Assembly (NCBI GenBank): GCA_023139105.1
Contig: JAGLOF010000014.1
Location: forward strand, 1-48,466
Length of the DNA: 48,466 nt
From: a bacterium
Lineage (GTDB): Bacteria > Zhuqueibacterota > QNDG01 > JAGLOF01
Direction: 5' to 3'
The notes beneath the pieces are model-generated. The model was given only the letters and a program-made list of their open reading frames with translations. It did no database searches and was not told the origin of the DNA. The stretch's first letter is position 1. The number at the start of each line of letters is the position of its first letter. Positions 32,260-40,651 of the stretch are shown piece after piece. The translations under genes and the position numbers were made by a program.

Positions 32260-34071
32260 ATGATGCAGGCATTACGCGACAAAATGAAATATGTCATGAT
32301 GATTGTCGCTGCCGGATTTCTTGTCACAATTGTGATGAGTTGGGGTGCCGGTGGCTTTAAGAACAGTGGTAAAGTGGAACGTGGAATTATTGGAGTGGTC
32401 AACGGCCAAAAAATTAAATATCAATATTTTTCACAACTTCTGGCTCAACAGATGGAATCTTACAGTCGAAGCTATCCGGATCGTGAGTTTCCGGAATATC
32501 AAAAAGCCACAATCAGAAATCAATTGTGGAACGGTATTGTTGCCGAAATTGTAAAGGCTGAGGCTATTTCCGAAATGAATCTCGGAGCCTCAGCAGAAGA
32601 GATTATGTATCAACTGCGCAATAATCCTCCGGCCTATCTACGTCAAACAGAACAATTCCAGACAGATGGCAAGTTTGATATGGCAAAATATCAACAGGCA
32701 TTAAATGATCCTCAAAATTTTAGAAATTGGGTCCCTGTAGAGAATCAATTAAGACAGGTAATTCCCGCTCAAAAATTAAGAGCTCATATTACAGCCCATA
32801 TCCGGGTATCGGATGCAGAAATACATGAAGCCTATCGCCTGGAGAATGAAAAGGTTAAAGCCCGTCTTGTATTTTTTGATCCCAATAAAGAATCTATGGA
32901 AAATATTATTGTCTCTGACAATGATATCTCCAACTATTACAACGAACATAAAGAAGACTACCGTCAACCTGAGCAGCGTAAAATTGAATATTTAAAAAAT
33001 GAAGTACTTCCCTCACCTGAAGATACACTACAGGTTTACGAGGATGCCAAGTATATAATGGAACGGCTGGAAGATGGTGATTCTTTTGCAGATCTGGCAA
33101 GAGATTTTTCTAAAGATCCAGGCACTAAAGACAATGATGGCGACCTTGGATTCTTTGAAAAAGATGGAATGGAGACACCTTTCACCGAAGCAGCATTTGC
33201 CACACGCCCAGGCAAAATAACCGGCCCTATTGAAACCATCCACGGTTTGCATATTATAAAAGTTTTGGGCAAAAAGCGTGAAGACGGGCAACAAAAAGTT
33301 CATGCACAACATATATTGCTTAAATATGAAGTCAGTTCTCAAACTCGTGATGCGATATTAGACCGTGCGCAATATATCTACGATGAACTGCAAAAAGATG
33401 AGGAACTTGATTTTAAAAGCTTTGCCTCTGAAGAAGGCCAAACTATTGTAGAATCACCATTATTCAGAAAAGGTAGTTTTATACCTGGTATTGGTATGGC
33501 GACACGGGTTGTAAATGTAGCTTTCAGAGAAAAAACTGACTATGTCAGTCCTCCTATTTATGCTGGTGAAAATTTGATAGTATTTCGCCTGGCAGAGATC
33601 CAAAAGACACAGATAAGACCACAGGATGAAGTTCATCAGTCCATTCAACGCATTCTGCAACGCGAACAGAAGTTAGAAAAAGCTGCTGCTACATGCACGC
33701 AATTTGCCTCTACATTGAACAGTTCATCCTCTCTGGATGCAGCTACTTTACGTGATTCTATGGAGATTATCGAAGCTGGTTATTTTACTCTCCAGGGCAA
33801 TATCCCCAAAGTTGGTAAAAATGCAAAAGTAAACGGCACCGCATTCACTTTGAATGTCGGTGAAATATCTAATCCCGTTCATACTGACAGAGGTAGTTAT
33901 ATAATTCAGGTTGTCGATAAACATCTAATCGATGAGAATCTATTCCAGACCGAACGTCTTGGTCGTCATCAGCAATTGCTGACGCAAAAACAAAATACTG
34001 CATGGTCAGAATGGCTCACTGCATTGATTGCTAAAGCTGATGTCAAGGATTATAGAGAATATTATTACTAG
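32260..34071 (+). CDS. PpiD/SurA-like membrane-anchored peptidyl-prolyl isomerase
   Basis: 603 residues. A single N-terminal membrane anchor (YVMMIVAAGFLVTIVMSWG) faces a periplasmic SurA-N-like chaperone domain (NGQKIKYQYFSQLLAQQM) and a parvulin domain around 270-340 (DGDSFADLARDFSKDPG, DLGFFEKDGMETPF, PIETIHGLHIIKVL). A second, degenerate parvulin-like unit starts at VHAQHILLKYE. This layout matches PpiD foldases that assist outer-membrane and secreted proteins. The promoter side is divergent from uvrB, and a strong terminator follows at 34091. Confidence 0.9.
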   Translation: MMQALRDKMKYVMMIVAAGFLVTIVMSWGAGGFKNSGKVERGIIGVVNGQKIKYQYFSQLLAQQMESYSRSYPDREFPEYQKATIRNQLWNGIVAEIVKAEAISEMNLGASAEEIMYQLRNNPPAYLRQTEQFQTDGKFDMAKYQQALNDPQNFRNWVPVENQLRQVIPAQKLRAHITAHIRVSDAEIHEAYRLENEKVKARLVFFDPNKESMENIIVSDNDISNYYNEHKEDYRQPEQRKIEYLKNEVLPSPEDTLQVYEDAKYIMERLEDGDSFADLARDFSKDPGTKDNDGDLGFFEKDGMETPFTEAAFATRPGKITGPIETIHGLHIIKVLGKKREDGQQKVHAQHILLKYEVSSQTRDAILDRAQYIYDELQKDEELDFKSFASEEGQTIVESPLFRKGSFIPGIGMATRVVNVAFREKTDYVSPPIYAGENLIVFRLAEIQKTQIRPQDEVHQSIQRILQREQKLEKAAATCTQFASTLNSSSSLDAATLRDSMEIIEAGYFTLQGNIPKVGKNAKVNGTAFTLNVGEISNPVHTDRGSYIIQVVDKHLIDENLFQTERLGRHQQLLTQKQNTAWSEWLTALIAKADVKDYREYYY

Positions 34072-34090
34072 ATTAATATCTGGATATATA

Positions 34091-34125
34091 AAAAAAAGGC
34101 CGGAATTTATTCCGGCCTTTTTTTT
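34091..34125. terminator. Bidirectional rho-independent terminator
   Basis: A perfect stem GGCCGGAA / TTCCGGCC (34098-34105 with 34110-34117), 4-nt loop TTTA, flanked by an A run before and a T run after. It ends the PpiD transcript and can also serve the minus-strand gene ending at 34362. Confidence 0.95.
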
Positions 34126-34361
34126 GCCCTCTTTCAAAAAATCAGGTTCCATGTTGTTTTGAGTATGTAATAACAGTCCTTTTCTTCAACACCTACAATA
34201 TTTTATTCCATGGATCCGCACAGATTTTGTACAAAATTAAGCGTCATTTTCATAAATATCTTTATCCGTGTAATATCCGTGGAAATATTTTATAGTTGCT
34301 CTTTTCATAACTCTAGAAATTGCATTGCAACTACCCACTCAACTCATCAAAGAGCCAAAAA
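34126..34361. other. Intergenic interval with degenerate repeat
   Basis: About 235 bp without a gene. 34250-34290 holds ATCCGTGTAATATCCGTGG, a degenerate direct repeat similar in style to the CACGGAATA units at 25290-25370. Confidence 0.4.
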
Positions 34362-36335
34362 TTAATCTGCATTTGCAGTAAAAATTTTCTCAACCGTATG
34401 AGTCTCTTTCTGTGTCAAGACCTTGTCAGTATTTAAAAGAACCATTAAATCCGAGCCCTGTTTTGCCATACCTAAAATATAATCTGTTCTTATATCAATG
34501 CCAAAATCAGGAGTTTCTTCAATATCAGCTGTATGAATATCAGAAACATGCGAGACAGAGTCAACAATAACGCCCATCTGCATCAAACCCTTATTGGTTA
34601 TAGTCTCCAATATTATTAACCTGGAATTATCCATATTATCAAGTTCGTCCAAACCCAGAACCAATCTTAAATCAATCACAGGTATGACACTGTCTCTAAA
34701 ATTAAATATTCCCCTGACAAAATTTGGTGAATGCGGAATTGCCCTGACAGGAGGGAAATTAATAATCTCTCTTATAGTTAATATATCGATACCAAACTGC
34801 TGATGATCCAGAGTAAAGATTAAATATTTACCCTCCATATTCAATAATGTCTTTGTATCTTGGTCATCATCTTTCTGTGAACGTTTTATCAATATTTCCA
34901 TAGCTTTTTGCGCAGGATCATATACAACTGATTTTCTCAGTGCGGAGACCCTGTCCGTGATGGCTGCATCTGCAAATTTTGTTTCAATAAATGCGTTTAA
35001 ATCAATAATTTTCCCAATATCCATCTCATCATGCATGTAATGCTGAATTCTATCCATGTCATCTTTGGAGGGATATAAATCTCCTGTTGTAATGCCCATT
35101 GGCTCGGTTAATACATTCTTAAGTAATGGTACACGTAGTCCGAGACGCTTATCAGGGTCAAGAAAATCAACAGCTACTTCTGCAGCAGATCCGGGTTTTC
35201 TTTCAATAAACTTACCTGCTTCAACTAAAAGCTTTGTAAATTCAAACACAGCCTCTTCATATTCCTGCGTAAAATCACGTTGCATAGCCACTATACAACA
35301 TGGATGGTTTTCCCATAGTTCACTGGAGAAGAATTGAAGTTCGGCAATTCCGGCGGCAATTGCTTTTGTACCAAGTGGTTCGGCAACCAGGAATCCGGAT
35401 GAATCAATATTATCTGATAAAAATTGCGGCATCTGTACAGGAGGCACTACTTCAAAAGAAACATCTATTGCTTCCTGACCGGGCATTCCGGCTTTCAGGC
35501 CTATGCCATGGAAAAATTGATGCGCCAGCATATGATGAACAGATTGAAAATGTGGTAAATAGAAAGATTTTTCCTTAAAAAATGTTTGATACGGTTCCTG
35601 GTATGTTCCGTTACGATTTCTCACAAAGATACTACCGTTTTTATGCGCAAACAATGTTAGTTTAATATCAGCACCATGACCATAGAGATCCATTGCAATT
35701 GGAGCAAGAACAAATGCACCGTCTACATGTCCATGTTCAAGAGCCTTGGCAACAGGATTCCAGGATGACATACATTCTGTCTCAAGTTCAAATGTCCGGG
35801 GTATGAATTTACCGGTTTTTATTAGATGTTTTGCCACACCCAATACAAGATGATCAGTAATCTGGATATGAGCCATTTTTATACGAACTCTTCCATCCGA
35901 TGTCAGGCGCGGCCCTCTGTCAATTCTTTCAATTGCTTCAGATTCATCACGCAGCCCCAAGGCTATATCAATTTTTTCCTGAAGTTCCTGACCGTTGAAA
36001 GGTTTGGAGATAAAGCTGCTGACTCCGGCATCTTTGGCCTTACTCATCTCCTTTTTTTCACCACGCCCCGTAGCCATGATAAACGGAATATGTGAATATT
36101 GTTCATTACTTCGTACCCACTGAAGAAGTTCAAATCCACTCTTATTGGGCATATTCCAATCACTTATAATCAATTGAAATTCATGATCCCCTTTAAGTTG
36201 TGCAATTGCTTCATCACCGTCACCAGCCTCAATGATATTCTGGAAGCCAAGACTGTTTAAAGTCATTACTTCCATACGCCGCATTACTGCAGCATCTTCG
36301 ACCATGAGGATTCGAATGGCCTTATCAACTGACAT
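34362..36335 (-). CDS. CheY receiver - periplasmic-binding-like - CheW fusion protein
   Basis: 657 residues, three parts. Residues ~6-125: CheY-like receiver with E13/D14, phospho-acceptor D59 (ISDWNMP), T89 and K111. Residues ~150-400: a fold resembling NMT1/NrtA-type ABC substrate-binding proteins (MAHIQITDHLVLGVAKHL; MSSWNPVAKALEHGHVDGAFVLAP; ELWENHPCCIVAMQRDF). A linker follows, then a CheW domain at ~500-640 (YLIFTLDHQQFGIDILTIRE; IPHSPNFVRGIFNFRDSVIPVIDL). No signal peptide, so the binding domain is cytosolic. It recalls CheV (CheW-receiver) with reversed order and an inserted ligand-binding domain. No other chemotaxis gene is nearby. Good AGGAG site. Confidence 0.82.
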   Translation of the reverse strand: MSVDKAIRILMVEDAAVMRRMEVMTLNSLGFQNIIEAGDGDEAIAQLKGDHEFQLIISDWNMPNKSGFELLQWVRSNEQYSHIPFIMATGRGEKKEMSKAKDAGVSSFISKPFNGQELQEKIDIALGLRDESEAIERIDRGPRLTSDGRVRIKMAHIQITDHLVLGVAKHLIKTGKFIPRTFELETECMSSWNPVAKALEHGHVDGAFVLAPIAMDLYGHGADIKLTLFAHKNGSIFVRNRNGTYQEPYQTFFKEKSFYLPHFQSVHHMLAHQFFHGIGLKAGMPGQEAIDVSFEVVPPVQMPQFLSDNIDSSGFLVAEPLGTKAIAAGIAELQFFSSELWENHPCCIVAMQRDFTQEYEEAVFEFTKLLVEAGKFIERKPGSAAEVAVDFLDPDKRLGLRVPLLKNVLTEPMGITTGDLYPSKDDMDRIQHYMHDEMDIGKIIDLNAFIETKFADAAITDRVSALRKSVVYDPAQKAMEILIKRSQKDDDQDTKTLLNMEGKYLIFTLDHQQFGIDILTIREIINFPPVRAIPHSPNFVRGIFNFRDSVIPVIDLRLVLGLDELDNMDNSRLIILETITNKGLMQMGVIVDSVSHVSDIHTADIEETPDFGIDIRTDYILGMAKQGSDLMVLLNTDKVLTQKETHTVEKIFTANAD

Positions 36336-36364
36336 ACGTGTACTCCTCTTAGCTATGCCATGTC

Positions 36365-37795
36365 CTATACCGTCTGACGTAGTGCGGTAAGAACAAGTGG
36401 CAAATATTTTAAAAAGTATTCTATATCGTCTTTCTTTGTATAGATTCCCAATGTTATCCTGATTGTTCCGTTCTTAGATCCATCAACTCCCAGAGCTCTG
36501 AGTACATGTGATCCTTCTTCCTGACCGGCACTGCATGCCGAACCGGCAGAAACTGATATGCCAATCTCTTCCAGAGCTAGTAACAGGCCACCACTGGTAA
36601 CACCGGGAAAACTCAAACTGAGATGATGAGGCAGTCTCTGACTGGCATGCCCATTTAATTTTACACCCGGTTCAATAATTCGAATTTGGGCCAACAAGTA
36701 ATCACGCAACAATTGAAGACGCTCATTCTCTACTATTTTCTTTTCCAATGCTATTTTAGATGCCAGAGCAAATGCTGCAATACAGCCAACATTTTCTGTA
36801 CCTGAACGTATTCCATGTTCCTGACCGCCACCATGTATCAATGGTGTCAGATGAACTGATGAACTTATATATATTGCACCTACTCCTTTTGGCCCATATA
36901 TCTTATGTCCTGAAAATGTCATTATATCAACATTCATTTTAACAGGGTCCAAAGGGATTTTAGTAAAAGCCTGGATTGCATCTACATGAAATGCAATATC
37001 CTTTTTCCAACATAGTTCTCCTATCTCCGCAATTGGATTCAAGACGCCAATTTCATTGTTTGCAGCAAGCAGTGAAACAAATATCGTATCCTTTCTAATT
37101 GCACTTTCAACATTGGCAGCCATTATCCTTCCATCAGCATCCGGAGCAAGATATGTTACGGGAAAGCCCTGAGATTCAAGCCAGCGCACTGGTTCAAGTA
37201 CAGAAGAATGTGCAATCTGACTGGTGATAATATGTCCTTTATTCTCCCAATGAGATAGAGCAAATCCTTTTATCGCCAGATTATTAGCTTCTGAACCACC
37301 TCCTGTAAAACTAATTGTATCTGCATTAACCGAGAGCAGCGATGCTATCTGTTTTCGGGCTTTTTCAATACGCCCGTGTGCCTTTTTCCCTTGAATACTA
37401 CCAGAACTTGGATTTGCAAAAGCAGTATCTGATTCATTGTATTGCATCAACAATGTTACAATTTCAGGTCTCAAAGGTGTTGTTGCACTATAATCAAAAT
37501 AGACATGTCTTGGATTTTTGACGGCAACCTTGGGGATCGATTTGCAAATTTGATCAGGTGTATGTATTGGAATACCTGCCCACGCAAATACAGAAGCCAA
37601 TCCATGTGGAAATATATTGACAATCTCTCTCCTGCTTGCACCGGTAGCGTTTGTGATATTTTTGAATAACGGTCCTACGCGATGTCTTGCATAATAGTCA
37701 TCTACATATTCCAGGACTTCCAAATGACGGTCACTTAATATCAATCCATTCTGCCGCGCTAATTCTCTTGCCAGGGTAATAGTATAATGATCCAT
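36365..37795 (-). CDS. DsrC/TusE-like domain fused to cysteine desulfurase
   Basis: 476 residues from ATG at 37795, which overlaps the DUF169 stop by one base (TGATG). Residues ~8-86 look like DsrC/TusE: LARQNGLILSDRHLEVLEYV, then a basic loop, then NIFPHGLASVFAWAGIPIHT and C84, placed like the penultimate sulfur-carrying Cys of TusE/DsrC. Residues ~96-470 are a NifS/IscS desulfurase: YFDYSATTPL, GGGSEANNLA, H196-SS, HVDAIQA, PLP-binding K298 (SGHKIYGPKG), and catalytic C421 (SAGSACSAG). It should release sulfur from cysteine and may hand it directly to the fused carrier. No IscU, TusA-D or MnmA is nearby. Confidence 0.82.
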   Translation of the reverse strand: MDHYTITLARELARQNGLILSDRHLEVLEYVDDYYARHRVGPLFKNITNATGASRREIVNIFPHGLASVFAWAGIPIHTPDQICKSIPKVAVKNPRHVYFDYSATTPLRPEIVTLLMQYNESDTAFANPSSGSIQGKKAHGRIEKARKQIASLLSVNADTISFTGGGSEANNLAIKGFALSHWENKGHIITSQIAHSSVLEPVRWLESQGFPVTYLAPDADGRIMAANVESAIRKDTIFVSLLAANNEIGVLNPIAEIGELCWKKDIAFHVDAIQAFTKIPLDPVKMNVDIMTFSGHKIYGPKGVGAIYISSSVHLTPLIHGGGQEHGIRSGTENVGCIAAFALASKIALEKKIVENERLQLLRDYLLAQIRIIEPGVKLNGHASQRLPHHLSLSFPGVTSGGLLLALEEIGISVSAGSACSAGQEEGSHVLRALGVDGSKNGTIRITLGIYTKKDDIEYFLKYLPLVLTALRQTV

Positions 37796-38673
37796 CAAAT
37801 TAAAGACTCCGATGCACCCGGGTAGAGCGGAAAAGGGTATCCGGTTTTACTGGCCTCAAGGCCTTCAACTAAAATTTTGAACAGATTCCACGGTATTCCC
37901 ATTCCAAGTTTGTCAGCTTCAAATTGTCCAATTAAACGCGCACCCAAACAGTAAGGTGTAATATTTATCTTCTGTTCAAGATATGGTCTGACAATTAAAT
38001 CAGAATTTACAGCTCTGAGCGGCCCTATATTGGCAATAATACGCTCTCCGGTTATGTACTGATACCCTTGTATTAATTTTGTCAATTCCACAGGTCTTAC
38101 ACTCAATACAACTACATCGGGTAGAAGATTATACTCATCCGCATGTGGATAAAAACATATTGCCTTGTTATTTGCAGGCTGTAATGCTGACATTTCATTA
38201 ATTGCTCTTCTGGCAACATCTGAAGATTGAAATCGACCGGCATCGTCTTCACCAAATAGACAAAAATCTTCATTGCCAGGTTCATGACATGCATATACTC
38301 TGCCTTGAGTAAAATCTTTAGGAGACGGTGCTGAAGAATTATCATCATTATCGTGTCTACCCGACATTAAATCAGTATACACTCTGGAACCACTCATCGG
38401 TGCAAAATCATCCTCATCTACCAATCCAAAACTTATTGCCGCTGCAATGCATCCTATATTTTGTGTCGTTAAAGTAATGACATCACCCAGAGCCGCCTGC
38501 CGTACTGCTTGACATGCAGTTATAGTTAAGTGGCTTGTTATGGCCTCATCAACCCATTCAGGTAAAGCTTTATCTTTAGTAAAAATCTTCACACCTGTAG
38601 TTGCTATTTCAAGACCATCAACGCCCATGGCGTTAATCATCCTCTCATACATGCCATGTAAGTATTCTTTCAT
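37795..38673 (-). CDS. DUF169 protein (COG2043)
   Basis: About 292 residues from ATG at 38673 (AGGTGG site 5 nt upstream); a GTG 9 nt earlier is also open. The DUF169 pattern is visible: LTITACQAVRQAALGD, Cys-containing TQNIGCIAAAISFGL, VVVLSVRPVELTKLIQ, and the C-terminal YCLGARLIGQFEADKLGMGI-PWNLF motif. Several Cys are conserved in the family, and some members sit by redox or metal genes; no activity is established. It is translationally coupled (1-nt overlap) to the DsrC-desulfurase fusion, pointing to a sulfur-related role here. Confidence 0.75.
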   Translation of the reverse strand: MKEYLHGMYERMINAMGVDGLEIATTGVKIFTKDKALPEWVDEAITSHLTITACQAVRQAALGDVITLTTQNIGCIAAAISFGLVDEDDFAPMSGSRVYTDLMSGRHDNDDNSSAPSPKDFTQGRVYACHEPGNEDFCLFGEDDAGRFQSSDVARRAINEMSALQPANNKAICFYPHADEYNLLPDVVVLSVRPVELTKLIQGYQYITGERIIANIGPLRAVNSDLIVRPYLEQKINITPYCLGARLIGQFEADKLGMGIPWNLFKILVEGLEASKTGYPFPLYPGASESLI

Positions 38674-38855
38674 ATTATCCACCTATTTGATAATTCAGAT
38701 ATGGATTAAGGTTTGCAAGAAATATACCAAGAAAAAGAAAAAATTATCAACGATGATTTACATTGTTTTTAAAGGAATTAGATTAATTAATCATTTAGTA
38801 CAACAAAGGAAAAATCGTGCATACTGTAATCACTGAACACAATGGTATACAAAAA

Positions 38856-38883
38856 GAAAAGGCACACCTGATGATGTGCCTTT
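38856..38883 (-). terminator. Terminator of citF copy 1
   Basis: On the minus strand the stem AAAGGCACA / TGTGCCTTT with an 8-nt loop is followed by TCTTTTTG. It lies 23 bp past the citF stop. Confidence 0.88.
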
Positions 38884-38905
38884 CCAGATGAAACAGATGT
38901 GTCAA

Positions 38906-40465
38906 TTATACAAGCTTTTTCACAGTATCCAGCAGTGTACCATCACGCCATTCTATAATATGAACGATATCGTCTGTAATCTCAGCTTTTTCCGGTATGT
39001 GTCCGAATGACCGGGCTTTTGCAAGAGATTTTTCATGAAGTTCTTCTATGCTGATCAACTTAAGATCATATTTTGAAGCTTGCTCAATTATGCGTTCTTT
39101 ACAAGAACTCTTTGAAGCAGGATTCACTACTGCATAATCTTCAGTCACAACTGCATCTATCACTTCTCCCGGTGTAGTTCTCGTGTAAACCTCCTTAACT
39201 ACTTTGGGGAAACCTTTTCCGTCTTTACCTCGCGCCAACGGCAGGAATATGACAGTAAGATCCGAACCGGCTGCTACATCCTGCCCACCGCCAATTCCAC
39301 CGATAATACGTCCATTGGCACAAACTGTATTTACATTGAAATCAAGGTCAACTTCAAGAGCCGAGAGAACAGCGAAATCCAGCATATTAACTGCACATTC
39401 CTTACCTGCCACCGAAGCATAACATCCGGCAGAGGTCTCATGGTGACCGGGGTGGTTGAGCAGCGATTGTACCACACGCACACTGGGTTCGAAGAGCTGC
39501 ACATGAAGGAGATGCTTCAACGTCCCTTCATCCAGCATGTCGACATGCAGACTGGTTACACCGCCAATGGCAAAGTTGGCTGTAAAATTTTCCTCTTTCA
39601 GAGCCTTACGGATATTGTCCAGTACTAAAAGACCGGCACCGCTGCCCACCTGAAAATTCATCATGTCCTGCACAGCACCTGATGCGTGCATGAGGCGGGT
39701 GACATTGTCCGCCACCATTGCATTGAATTTATTTTCACGTGCATGGGCAATATTCAATGTACCCGAACCTATCCCTGACGAGAGACCGGGATCATCAACT
39801 TTAACGATAAAATCCGTTAGTTCCATGGAAATGGAACCGGGCATGATTAAATGTTCACTGACTGTGCCCGCCATAAGACAGGTGTAGTCTGCGTATTCAG
39901 CATCTGCCAGGAAAAGACCCACAGGACCACAGTAATGCTCCTCTTTACCCATCATGCCATTGGCATTACCGTGGGTGTCAGCAATAGGCACCGGGCCAAA
40001 AGCCACTTTAATGTGAACTTCACCGGTTTGAAGTTTGCGCACACGATTCCCATGCGAAAAGCCCACGCCCACCCAGGGCAGCATCTCACCGGCCATGACC
40101 CTGGCCCCAAACTTCCTGTAGATATTGCCGTAAATACCCTGAATCACGCCGTCATTCTTAGCTTCGATGAGCCAGGGATCGGTGTTGTCGAAAATGGCGT
40201 TGGCGTAGAGAATAATATTCCGTTTCCCCGTCTCACGCAATTTGTCGATAATCATCTTTAATGCGACATCCCCGGTACGGTAATAATGGGGATAACTGAT
40301 GACATCACCGTCATTGATTAATTCCATCACCGCATCAAGTGTGGTGACCTTGCTGCCCCGGTGTGAAATAGGAGCTGCGCCCCTTTTTCCAACAATGCAG
40401 CTGGCATAACTACTGTCGTTAAAAGCCCCGTTGAAGGGCTTGTACAACTTGCCGTTGAACTCCAT
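38906..40465 (-). CDS. citF: Citrate lyase alpha subunit-like CoA-transferase, copy 1
   Basis: 519 residues, close to the usual ~510 of CitF. In citrate lyase the alpha subunit moves the acyl carrier from acetyl-ACP to citrate. Signatures: SYPHYYRTGDVALKMI, HGNRVRKLQTGEVHIKVAFG, HGNANGMMGKEE, FQVGSGAGLLVLDNI, NGRIIGGIGGGQDVAAGSD, TRTTPGEVIDAVVTEDYAVVNP. The whole chain is colinear with copy 2 at 45491. CitC, CitD, CitE, CitG and CitX are all absent from the window, so a complete citrate lyase is not supported and a related CoA-transfer role is possible. The motif TTGGTTTGAAAC lies 16 nt upstream of the start. Confidence 0.87.
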   Translation of the reverse strand: MEFNGKLYKPFNGAFNDSSYASCIVGKRGAAPISHRGSKVTTLDAVMELINDGDVISYPHYYRTGDVALKMIIDKLRETGKRNIILYANAIFDNTDPWLIEAKNDGVIQGIYGNIYRKFGARVMAGEMLPWVGVGFSHGNRVRKLQTGEVHIKVAFGPVPIADTHGNANGMMGKEEHYCGPVGLFLADAEYADYTCLMAGTVSEHLIMPGSISMELTDFIVKVDDPGLSSGIGSGTLNIAHARENKFNAMVADNVTRLMHASGAVQDMMNFQVGSGAGLLVLDNIRKALKEENFTANFAIGGVTSLHVDMLDEGTLKHLLHVQLFEPSVRVVQSLLNHPGHHETSAGCYASVAGKECAVNMLDFAVLSALEVDLDFNVNTVCANGRIIGGIGGGQDVAAGSDLTVIFLPLARGKDGKGFPKVVKEVYTRTTPGEVIDAVVTEDYAVVNPASKSSCKERIIEQASKYDLKLISIEELHEKSLAKARSFGHIPEKAEITDDIVHIIEWRDGTLLDTVKKLV

Positions 40466-40480
40466 GAAACTCTCCTTGTT

Positions 40481-40492
40481 TTGGTTTGAAAC
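40481..40492 (-). promoter_or_regulatory. Shared 12-nt motif upstream of citF copy 1
   Basis: TTGGTTTGAAAC (reads GTTTCAAACCAA on the coding strand), with its nearer edge 16 nt from the ATG. The same 12 bases at the same distance precede citF copy 2 (47069-47080), while the flanks differ. It may be an operator, a 5'-UTR element, or a relic of the duplication. Confidence 0.5.
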
Positions 40493-40520
40493 CTAATGAT
40501 CAATCTAATAATTGAAGTAT

Positions 40521-40612
40521 TAAATCACAAGCATCAAATTGCAAATACCAAAAAGCAAACTACAAATTGCAAATTACAAATTGCAAATTGCAAAAATCAA
40601 ATACCAAACACC
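40521..40612. repeat. A-rich degenerate repeat (AAATTGC/AAATTAC units)
   Basis: About 90 bp of imperfect 7-bp units, including AAATTGC, AAATTAC, AAATTGC, AAATTGC in direct tandem. Noncoding, between the UvrA-like gene and citF copy 1. Same style as 28621-28730. Confidence 0.8.
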
Positions 40613-40651
40613 AACTCATCATGCAGACAACGATGCTGTACTGAAAACTAT

